Below, piece after piece: positions 1-5,232 of a stretch of DNA of 5,247 nt. Source of the DNA: Actinomycetota bacterium (GTDB lineage: Bacteria > Actinomycetota > Acidimicrobiia > Acidimicrobiales > Palsa-688); NCBI GenBank assembly GCA_023489205.1, contig JAMDDF010000048.1:1-5247 (forward strand). Reading direction: 5' to 3'. Each line of letters begins with the position of its first letter. Positions within the stretch are counted from its first letter, which is position 1. The position numbers were made by a program, and so were the translations under genes. The notes below the pieces were generated by a model that saw only the letters and a list, made by a program, of their open reading frames with translations, was not told where the DNA came from and did not search any database.

Positions 1-319
1 TGGCGCCCAGGCGCTTCATCCTCGCTGTCCAAGCAAGCCTCGAGGTCTTGGCGCGCACACCGAGGCCTAGGGGGCCGACCCCAGCCCCAAGCGCGGCCGC
101 GAAGGCTGCCAAGGGGTACTCGAGGCTGGCGACGGCTCCGGCCGCCCCGAGGGCGAACAGGACGACATTAATGCCAGAGGAGCCCCACCACCTTTTGGCA
201 AAAACGTAGGTCATGCCCACCAGGTAGTGCTCTCGCTGGGCTACACGCAACCAGCGCAAGTAGGAAAGCAACAGGGCCACGACCGCCAGGGCGAGAGCAG
301 CAATGTCCGGGGCGCGCAC
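1..319 (-). CDS. Membrane protein, N-terminal part; possible membrane-anchored Mur-ligase-like protein (runs off window)
   Basis: A GTG start at 319 opens a frame that stays open to the window edge (106 codons seen), so the C-terminus is missing. It follows the upstream hydrolase stop by 3 nt in the same frame, which implies one transcript and likely translational coupling; a GGAG lies about 11 nt before the start. The residues show a hydrophobic helix at about 5-21, a basic/aromatic loop at 22-45 containing LRVAQREHYL and AKRWW, two more hydrophobic stretches at about 50-66 and 69-88, then a basic tail (RAKTSRLAWTARMKRL). This architecture, and placement after an alpha/beta hydrolase, resembles actinobacterial proteins in which a membrane segment precedes a MurF-type ATP-dependent ligase domain. 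The ligase domain itself is outside the window, so that identity is inference from recalled similarity. What is directly visible is a multi-pass membrane N-terminus with a positively charged loop. Confidence 0.6.
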   Translation of the reverse strand, partial: MRAPDIAALALAVVALLLSYLRWLRVAQREHYLVGMTYVFAKRWWGSSGINVVLFALGAAGAVASLEYPLAAFAAALGAGVGPLGLGVRAKTSRLAWTARMKRLGA

Positions 320-322
320 CTT

Positions 323-1132
323 TTAGCGCGCTCCATCGTCGAGCACGGGTGCCCCCTGGCGCAAGACAGCAGCGCGCAGCGCCTCGGCGAGCCCAGGACC
401 AAGCAAGTGCCCCGCACCTGGGACGACCGTCACACGTACAGAACCGGTGGGCAGGCCGGCAAGCCCAGCTGTGACGCCGGCCAACGACGCCACGTCGTCG
501 TCCTCGCCCCAAACGAGCTCCAAAGAGCCACCGGCGGCGACAAAAGAGCGCAGGGCAGGCATATAGGCCGACCTGGCGGTCTCGTCGACGGCCTTCACGA
601 GCACCCCCCGCATCACGGGGCTCGCCCGGCGATAGTCCTGCGAGCCGTACTTGTCGCGCAGGCGTTCCATGCGCTTGGCGCCCACGAGGCCGACGCGCGA
701 TAAGGACCGGGCGGCCCGGTAGCCAAGAGCGGGGCGTCGTGAGCGCTGGCCCGGAGGCAATGCTAGCGGGGCACCTGTGAGGACGAGGGCGGTCACCCTG
801 GGGTCCCTCGCCAGGTGCACCGCTACGCGGGCACCAAAGGAGTGGCCAAGCACCGTGACCTGCCCGGCGAACTCCGAAAGCGCACAGGCCACGAGCTGTG
901 CATACTGAGCTGTAGACCAGGGCTCGGGCGGCTCAGGGACAGCGCCGAAACCAGGCAGGTCGAGCGCGGCGGCGTCAAGGCCCGCTAGGACTGGGGCAAA
1001 GTCAGTGTGGTCGCGCTCCCAGCCAGCGAGCGCGAGGACACGAGGACGACGGCTACCTTCTCGTGCGCCCCACAGGCGCCCGCCGGCAAAGCTGCTGAGC
1101 ACCATGACCGCAGACAGGCTAGTAGCCACCAC
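323..1132 (-). CDS. Alpha/beta hydrolase fold protein
   Basis: This 269-residue protein is a complete single-domain alpha/beta hydrolase. It has an early strand and oxyanion-hole region (RVLALAGWERDHTDF, residues 31-45; AGW in place of the usual HGW), a LDLPGFG strand-turn at 58-63, and a nucleophile elbow G-H-S-F-G at 96-100 with Ser98. The acid is probably Asp212 in WGEDDD (208-213), and the base is His242 in PGAGHLL (238-244). Between elbow and acid lies a basic helical lid (about 128-190) rich in Arg. All triad elements are present, so it should be an active cytosolic serine hydrolase; the substrate cannot be read from sequence. The start is uncertain: GTG at 1132 and the adjacent GTG at 1129 are possible, and ATG at 1105 (codon 10) would lose only non-conserved residues. 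It is transcribed divergently from the helicase and is coupled to the membrane gene after it, which hints at an envelope-related job (inference). Confidence 0.9.
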   Translation of the reverse strand: MVATSLSAVMVLSSFAGGRLWGAREGSRRPRVLALAGWERDHTDFAPVLAGLDAAALDLPGFGAVPEPPEPWSTAQYAQLVACALSEFAGQVTVLGHSFGARVAVHLARDPRVTALVLTGAPLALPPGQRSRRPALGYRAARSLSRVGLVGAKRMERLRDKYGSQDYRRASPVMRGVLVKAVDETARSAYMPALRSFVAAGGSLELVWGEDDDVASLAGVTAGLAGLPTGSVRVTVVPGAGHLLGPGLAEALRAAVLRQGAPVLDDGAR

Positions 1133-1160
1133 GTCTACCCATGTGGTCCCACCCCCGAGC

Positions 1161-1173
1161 TAGTGTAATTACA
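1161..1173. promoter_or_regulatory. Putative divergent promoter with overlapping -10 elements and a 10-bp palindrome
   Basis: The 40-bp gap between the divergent hydrolase and helicase genes contains a small AT-rich island. On the plus strand TAGTGT (1161-1166) fits the actinobacterial TANNNT -10 pattern and ends 6 nt before the helicase ATG at 1173, the geometry expected of a leaderless transcript; no clear Shine-Dalgarno precedes that ATG. On the minus strand TACACT (1167 down to 1162) is an equally good -10 and would give a leader of about 20-25 nt for the hydrolase, containing a G-rich stretch. TGTAATTACA (1164-1173) is a perfect 10-bp palindrome overlapping both elements and the A of the ATG. 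I see no convincing -35 for either direction. Prediction from motif position only. Confidence 0.4.
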
Positions 1174-3131
1174 TGCTTGTCAGCGCACCTCGAGCAGCTG
1201 GGGAAGTGCTGCTCGAGGGGCTCACGCCCATGCAACGGCGCGCCGTGGAGACGCTCTCACCCACGGTGTGCGTCCTCGCTGGGGCAGGCTCGGGTAAGAC
1301 GCGAGTCCTCACCCAGCGCATCGCTTACCGGGTCCTCAACGGCACCGCTACGCCCGAGCACTGCCTCGCCCTCACCTTCACAAAAAAGGCTGCCGGCGAG
1401 CTGCAAGAGCGGCTGGCAAAGCTCGCTGTGGCGGGGCCGGTCAACGCTGTGACGTTCCACTCCCTTGCATTGCACCAGCTCCGCCGCTGGTGGGCGGACA
1501 GGCGCACGAGCGAACCAGCCCTTTTGCGGAGCAAAGTGCGCCTTTTGGGAGAGCTGGCCGGGGCCCGCTCCGGCCTCGAAGGCGCCGCTACCGCAGACCT
1601 GGCGGCTGCGATCGAGTGGGCAAAAGCGCGCCTCGTGCCTCCCGAGCACTTCGCCGTCTCGGCCCAGGAGGCCAACCGGGAGCTGCCTGGGGACCCGGTC
1701 GCCATCGGCGCGCTCTACGCCCGCTACGAAGACGAGAAGCGCAGGCGGCGACTGGTCGACTTCGACGACCTGCTCGTGCGTTACTACCAAGCGCTGTCCG
1801 CGGACCCCCGCTTCGCAGCCGCCCAGAGCTGGCGGTGGGCCCACGTGTTCGTTGATGAGTTCCAAGACGTCAACCCCCTGCAGTGGCGGGTGCTCATGGG
1901 GCTCCTCGGTGGCAACGACGACCTTTTCGTCGTGGGCGACCCCAACCAGGCGATCTACGGGTGGAACGGCGCGGACCCAGATTTTTTGGCCAGTTTCCCC
2001 CGTAGCTTCCCCGACGCCGAGGTTGTGAGGCTCGATGACAACCACCGCTCGAGCCCTCAGGTGCTCGCGGCTGCAACTGCAGTGCTCGGCCACCAGTCGG
2101 CCGGCTTCGCCCGCTCCAGCCGGCCTGACGGGCCGCTGCCGACCTTGCGCTGCTTTCCCAACGACCTTGCGGAAGCTGCTGGCATAGCGAGCGAGGTTGC
2201 CCAGGCAATGAGCTCGGGCCTTACCTGGGACGACATGGCTGTCCTCGGTCGGACAAACTCCCAGCTGGTTGTGGTTACGGAGGCCCTGGCAAGGGCCGGG
2301 GTCCCCTATCGCGCTCCAAGCAACATTGGGGGCAGCACTAGAGGCGACGTAGAAGACCTGGAGCCCGACGATCGCACAATGGGCCCTAGGGGCGAACCCG
2401 ACACGATGGGAGCGGTCACGGTGTGCAGCTTCCACCGGGCCAAGGGCCTCCAATGGAAAGCCGTCTGGGTGTGCGGGCTCGAGGCGGGCCTCGTGCCGAT
2501 CGCCTACGCGACGAGCCCTGCCTCCCTTGCCGAGGAGCGCCGCTTGGTCTATGTAGCCCTCACGAGGGCGGAGCAGAGGCTGCACTGCTCATGGTCAAAC
2601 GAGAGGCGCACCCAGCGCGGGGCGGTGCTGCGGCGTAGCCCTAGCCCTTGGCTCCCCGCCCTCGCCCCCCACTGCTCAGGCGCTGGCCAAGGCTCCACGG
2701 CGCCGCCGGGCCCCTACAATGTCGACGGTGCCGGGGCACGAGCACTCACGCTGAGCGCCCAGCGCGAAGCCGAAGCCCCCTACGCCGGTTTTATTGCGAC
2801 GGCGCGCAGCCGCCTGACAGGCGTTTCGCCAAGGCAAAAAACTGGCCAAAACCGCGGAGCTTCTAGCAGCGCCACGCCAGCTGGGACACTTGCCGTGGAG
2901 GCCCTGCGCAACTGGCGACGCCGTGTCGCAAGGGCCTCGGGAGTCCCGCCGCATGTCCTGCTGCACGACTCGACATTGCTCGCTCTCGCACGAGCCAGGC
3001 CGACCAGCACCGAAGAGCTCCTGAGAGTGCCGGGGCTCGGCCCGGTCAAAGTGGCCCGCTTCGGCCCTGCGATCCTGAGCGTGCTGCGCGAGGCTGCTGA
3101 GGCGCTACCTAACGTCCCCGAAAGCGCCTAA
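1173..3131 (+). CDS. UvrD/Rep-family superfamily 1A DNA helicase with C-terminal HRDC domain (UvrD2-like)
   Basis: This 652-residue protein is an ATP-driven 3'-5' DNA helicase by family. Motifs in order: Q motif LTPMQRRAV (17-25), Walker A GAGSGKT (37-43), Ia ALTFTKKAA (66-74), Ib TFHSLALHQL (94-103), Walker B VDEFQD (227-232), III GDPNQAIYGW (255-264), IV DNHRSS (289-294), V FHRAKGLQW (420-428), VI YVALTRAEQ (460-468). After a low-complexity linker, residues about 572-640 look like an HRDC fold (helical, with EELLRVPGLGPVKVARFG). An HRDC after an SF1 motor is the layout of mycobacterial UvrD2. Differences: only about 35 residues separate the end of 2A (VPYR, 377-380) from motif V, so the 2B subdomain is nearly absent; motif V has GLQW rather than GLEW/F; and the linker shows no tetracysteine zinc motif. 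ATG at 1173 fits a leaderless start, while in-frame GTG at 1206 (codon 12), preceded by GGGGA, is an alternative. Likely role: repair or replication-associated unwinding or translocation; helicase processivity without 2B is uncertain. Confidence 0.94.
   Translation: MLVSAPRAAGEVLLEGLTPMQRRAVETLSPTVCVLAGAGSGKTRVLTQRIAYRVLNGTATPEHCLALTFTKKAAGELQERLAKLAVAGPVNAVTFHSLALHQLRRWWADRRTSEPALLRSKVRLLGELAGARSGLEGAATADLAAAIEWAKARLVPPEHFAVSAQEANRELPGDPVAIGALYARYEDEKRRRRLVDFDDLLVRYYQALSADPRFAAAQSWRWAHVFVDEFQDVNPLQWRVLMGLLGGNDDLFVVGDPNQAIYGWNGADPDFLASFPRSFPDAEVVRLDDNHRSSPQVLAAATAVLGHQSAGFARSSRPDGPLPTLRCFPNDLAEAAGIASEVAQAMSSGLTWDDMAVLGRTNSQLVVVTEALARAGVPYRAPSNIGGSTRGDVEDLEPDDRTMGPRGEPDTMGAVTVCSFHRAKGLQWKAVWVCGLEAGLVPIAYATSPASLAEERRLVYVALTRAEQRLHCSWSNERRTQRGAVLRRSPSPWLPALAPHCSGAGQGSTAPPGPYNVDGAGARALTLSAQREAEAPYAGFIATARSRLTGVSPRQKTGQNRGASSSATPAGTLAVEALRNWRRRVARASGVPPHVLLHDSTLLALARARPTSTEELLRVPGLGPVKVARFGPAILSVLREAAEALPNVPESA
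1188..1218. repeat. 11-bp perfect inverted repeat (stem-loop) at the 5' end of the helicase gene
   Basis: Bases 1188-1198 (cctcgagcagc) are the exact reverse complement of 1208-1218, separated by a 9-nt loop (tggggaagt). It lies 15 nt inside the helicase gene if translation starts at ATG 1173, over codons 6-16, which precede the conserved Q motif. The loop carries a purine-rich, Shine-Dalgarno-like GGGGAAG directly before an in-frame GTG at 1206 whose last base enters the stem. It could act as an mRNA hairpin affecting initiation or as a dyad operator for the divergent promoter. The structure is seen directly; function is inferred. Confidence 0.5.
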
Positions 3132-3202
3132 GGGTGGCACTTCTACGTGCTATCTGGCGGGGCAAAAGCTAACAGGCGGGCCTGGTGGCACTGCTTGGGC
3201 TG

Positions 3203-3208
3203 TAGGAT
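3203..3208 (+). promoter_or_regulatory. TAGGAT element: -10 box or Shine-Dalgarno before the small hypothetical gene
   Basis: In the 85-bp gap after the helicase, TAGGAT ends 8 nt before the GTG at 3217. It fits TANNNT for a (nearly) leaderless promoter, but its AGGA also sits at a workable Shine-Dalgarno distance of about 9 nt. It therefore supports the GTG start either way, but does not by itself show that the gene has its own promoter. There is no recognisable -35 upstream, and no hairpin with a T-run in the gap, so read-through from the helicase is plausible. Confidence 0.35.
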
Positions 3209-3216
3209 ACTTCCTC

Positions 3217-3696
3217 GTGTCCGAGTGGTACTCGATCGAGGTGTTCGACGGCGCCTCGTCGGCCGCCATGTGGGCAGATGCGTACGGGGACGCCCTGGTG
3301 GAGTCGGCCCTGTCGGCAGGTGCCAAGGACTGGAGTTGGCATTACAGCACCTGGGGCGTGGTGCTCGAAGTGGAGTTCCAAGACGCCGCTCACTGGGAAG
3401 CTTGGAAAGCCCTTACGGGGACACAGGCTGCCCTCGATGCCGTACCGGACCCACTATCGGGCCTCATCGTGTACCGGGGCAGAGGGGGCAGCAGTGCCGC
3501 GCCCTGGCCCCGCCGGCCCCGCCCGCTCGCTGGCAGCGGCTCGGCAGCTCTCCCAGTCCCTTGGGATTGGGAAGCCGACGGGCCCACCCTGCTCCCGTCC
3601 GCGCCGCGCCGTCTCATCGCCGGCTCGACCGGTATTGGCCTGGGCCCTGGCATGACCCGAGCGACCAAGCGCGCGGTACGCCCGGCCAGTCGCTAG
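3217..3696 (+). CDS. Tryptophan-rich protein of unknown function (159 aa)
   Basis: I cannot assign a function. The protein begins at GTG 3217 behind an AGGA. Residues 1-87 look like a compact alpha/beta domain: strand SEWYSIEVF, helix through about 30, strand WSWHYSTWGVVLEVEF (39-54), helix 56-74, and a final LIVYRG strand (83-88). Seven tryptophans occur within the first 63 residues (4, 19, 39, 41, 46, 60, 63). The alternation could fit a ferredoxin-like or dimeric alpha/beta-barrel fold (inference). A Gly/Arg/Pro-rich patch follows (RGRGGSS, 87-93; RRPRPLAGSG, 99-108), then a low-complexity tail with no obvious domain. No signal peptide or membrane helix is visible. I recall similar proteins with the same RGRGG and RPRP signature in Acidimicrobiia, which favours this frame over a longer overlapping frame on the same strand. 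It follows the helicase by 85 bp and converges on xthA, sharing a CTAG at the stop codons. Confidence 0.75.
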   Translation: MSEWYSIEVFDGASSAAMWADAYGDALVESALSAGAKDWSWHYSTWGVVLEVEFQDAAHWEAWKALTGTQAALDAVPDPLSGLIVYRGRGGSSAAPWPRRPRPLAGSGSAALPVPWDWEADGPTLLPSAPRRLIAGSTGIGLGPGMTRATKRAVRPASR

Positions 3697-4466
3697 AGCC
3701 CGAAGTCAACCAGCACCGGAGCGTGGTCCGAGGGCAGCTTGCCTTTACGCGCGTTGCGGTCCACCAAAGCCCAGCACAACTTGTTTAGCAGCGGCTGGCT
3801 CACCAGCACGAGGTCGATCCGCATGCCGCGATGCCCGTGGAAGTCGCCAGCGCGGTAGTCCCAGTAAGTGAACAGCCCTTCATCAGGCCACAGCTGCCTG
3901 AACGCGTCGGCGAGGCCCCATGACATGAGCTGCTCCAAGCTCTCGCGTTCTTCCGGGGTCACATGGGTTGAACCGATGAAAGCTCTCGGGTCCCACACGT
4001 CCTTGTCGGACGGCGCCACGTTGAAGTCTCCGCAGACGACGACTTTGTCTTCGGGCGAGGTGACAACGTCCAGGTGGCGGCGCAGCCGCGCCAGCCAGGC
4101 CAATTTGTACGCGTAGTGCTCTGAGCCCACCGAGCGGCCGTTTGGCACGTACACGCAGCAGACCCAGACACCGCCGCAGCGCGCCGTCACGAGCCTGGTG
4201 TCTCGGTCGGGCTCGCCACCGTCCGCGAAACCCATAACGGGCCCTTCAATACCGACCCGGGACAAGATCGCGACGCCGTTCCACTGGCCCGAACCATGGA
4301 ACACCGCCTGGTAGCCAAGGGCCTCGAACTGAAGGACAGGAAAGGCGGCGTCAGCAAGCTTGGTCTCCTGGAGGCACAATACGTCGGGCTGCGCGTACTC
4401 GAGCCATTGCGGCACGCGCTCCATCCGGGCCTTCAACGAATTCACGTTCCAGGTCGCTACCCGCAT
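3693..4466 (-). CDS. xthA: Exodeoxyribonuclease III / AP endonuclease
   Basis: The 257-residue product belongs to the ExoIII branch of the exonuclease-endonuclease-phosphatase family (E. coli XthA is 268 aa). It cuts DNA 5' to abasic sites in base excision repair and removes nucleotides and blocking groups from 3' ends, using Mg2+ in the cytoplasm. The family signatures are all present: N7 in TWNVNSL, E34 in LQETKL, Y106 in CVYVPNG, D147 and N149 in GDFNVAP, D218 in MRIDLVL, and D247-H248 in PSDHAPVLVDF. The ATG at 4466 starts directly with MRVATWNVNSL, the usual ExoIII N-terminus; the frame is open upstream to 4589, but those 41 residues are Arg/Ser-rich, overlap the deacetylase gene and have no family counterpart. 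The start is 40 nt after the deacetylase stop with only a weak GAG upstream, so expression from the deacetylase transcript is likely. No residue needed for catalysis is missing. Confidence 0.97.
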   Translation of the reverse strand: MRVATWNVNSLKARMERVPQWLEYAQPDVLCLQETKLADAAFPVLQFEALGYQAVFHGSGQWNGVAILSRVGIEGPVMGFADGGEPDRDTRLVTARCGGVWVCCVYVPNGRSVGSEHYAYKLAWLARLRRHLDVVTSPEDKVVVCGDFNVAPSDKDVWDPRAFIGSTHVTPEERESLEQLMSWGLADAFRQLWPDEGLFTYWDYRAGDFHGHRGMRIDLVLVSQPLLNKLCWALVDRNARKGKLPSDHAPVLVDFGL

Positions 4467-4510
4467 CAGTCTGCTCGCCGCTGCACTTGCCTCTCGGGCA
4501 CCTGTCTCAT
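4466..4510 (-). other. 14-codon mini-ORF bridging the deacetylase and xthA (possible coupling ORF)
   Basis: On the minus strand ATG at 4510 overlaps the deacetylase stop in the form ATGA (4510-4507), encodes MRQVPERQVQRRAD, and ends at TGA 4468-4466, whose last A is the first base of the xthA ATG (TGATG). Ribosomes finishing the deacetylase could re-initiate here and then again at xthA, compensating for xthA's poor Shine-Dalgarno. No Shine-Dalgarno for the mini-ORF itself stands out. The peptide is unlike any protein I recognise, and chance is possible for a frame this short. It also contains the internal arm of the 26-bp inverted repeat. Confidence 0.3.
4472..4497 (+). repeat. 26-bp inverted repeat, internal arm
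   Basis: This segment, in the gap between the deacetylase stop and the xthA start, is identical over 26 bases to the reverse complement of 5222-5247. It begins tgctcgccgctg and ends cctctcgg. Similarity stops abruptly at the inner boundary: bases after 4497 do not match those inside 5222. Together the arms enclose almost the whole deacetylase coding region. Confidence 0.9.
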
Positions 4511-5232
4511 GACGAACCGCTGGCAGGCATGGCCACGACCTGGAACAGTTCGACCGCCGTCCCCTCCGGCACCCCCGCGCTCCGGGCACCCGCCGACGCC
4601 ATGTGCCAAAGGCGCCCTTCTAGGTCTACCTCGTGAGCGACCTGGCTTGCGTGGCAACGCAGCGCCGCCACCTTGCGCACAAACGTAGCAGTGATGTCCA
4701 CGGCCCGGTTTGGGCGTGGCGAGGCCATAAGCCAAAGCTCTGCCACACTGTGGGGCTCCAGGCCCTCTTCGAGCAGCTCCGGGTGGGCAAAAGGGTTGCG
4801 CGCGTCAGGGTAAGCAGCGCACACTGCCGCCTCGGCGGCGGCCAAGTGGTCGGGGTGGCTGGCACCAATACGGTCCCAGTTACGCTCAGGAGACTGGCAC
4901 AAGAGCCTCTCTGGCCGCCACTTGCGGACCACCCTGCTCACGTCGCGCCTGAGCTCGATCGTCGGCGCGAGCTTGCCGTCGGGGTAACCGAGGAAGGTCA
5001 CCTCGCTCACGCCGACCTCTGCCGCTGCCTGGCGCTGCTCTTCTCGGCGCAGCTTTGCCATGGCGGAGCGGGCCATCGAGCGGTCCGACCCCCCAGCGTC
5101 GCCGTCGGTGACCACGCAGTAGGCAACTTCGGCCCCCATAGAGACCCACTTGGCGACCGTCCCGGCCGCTGCGAAGTCGACATCGTCGGGGTGAGCGGTG
5201 ACCACGAGCACTCGGCAGGGGCCGAGAGGCAA
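4507..5232 (-). CDS. PIG-L / LmbE-family zinc-dependent deacetylase (5' end uncertain)
   Basis: The protein (241 residues from the TTG at 5232) belongs to the PIG-L family, metalloenzymes that deacetylate N-acetyl sugars or related amides (examples are MshB, Mca and N-acetylglucosaminyl-PI deacetylase). It shows the N-terminal strand VLVVTAHPDDVDF (8-20) with probable zinc ligands His14 and Asp17 and catalytic Asp16, VTDGDAGG (41-48), a LGYPDGKL loop (81-88), CQSPERNWDRIGASHPDHL (112-130) with His126 and zinc ligand His129, and a C-terminal helix region with LRCHASQ (191-197). The usual Glu after HPDD is replaced by Val-Asp. It is shorter than MshB or Mca (about 300 aa), so mycothiol biosynthesis is not implied and the substrate is unknown. 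The frame is open to the window edge, so the real start may lie outside; in addition, bases 5222-5247 are an inverted copy of downstream DNA, which makes residues upstream of about Gly4 suspect. It precedes xthA by 40 nt on the same strand. Confidence 0.92.
   Translation of the reverse strand: MPLGPCRVLVVTAHPDDVDFAAAGTVAKWVSMGAEVAYCVVTDGDAGGSDRSMARSAMAKLRREEQRQAAAEVGVSEVTFLGYPDGKLAPTIELRRDVSRVVRKWRPERLLCQSPERNWDRIGASHPDHLAAAEAAVCAAYPDARNPFAHPELLEEGLEPHSVAELWLMASPRPNRAVDITATFVRKVAALRCHASQVAHEVDLEGRLWHMASAGARSAGVPEGTAVELFQVVAMPASGSS

Noticed and set aside
1257..2585. A 442-residue open frame on the minus strand opposite the helicase
   Set aside because: It lies entirely antisense to a gene with all SF1 motifs; its translation is composition-driven, lacks recognisable domains, and is explained by stop-codon scarcity in GC-rich DNA.
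3133..3192. Direct 9-bp repeat ggtggcact at 3133-3141 and 3184-3192 in the gap after the helicase
   Set aside because: It is short, has only two copies and sits in GC-rich DNA; no further copy or linked structure was seen, so chance is sufficient.
3132..3216. Rho-independent terminator after the helicase
   Set aside because: The gap has G-rich stretches but no good stem followed by a T-run.
3147..3788. A 213-residue plus-strand frame overlapping the small hypothetical gene and the xthA 3' end
   Set aside because: It is Arg/Pro/Gly-rich without fold-like patterning, overlaps xthA by nearly 100 bases, and conflicts with the 159-residue frame, which has strand/helix periodicity, an RBS-like element and a recalled family signature.
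4467..4589. N-terminal extension of xthA to 4589
   Set aside because: The extra 41 residues overlap the deacetylase gene, are Arg/Ser-rich, and precede the canonical ExoIII N-terminus MRVATWNVNSL.
4507..5232. Assignment of the deacetylase as MshB or Mca (mycothiol pathway)
   Set aside because: The length (241 aa) and the HPDDVDF variant do not specifically match those enzymes, and no mycothiol gene is adjacent.
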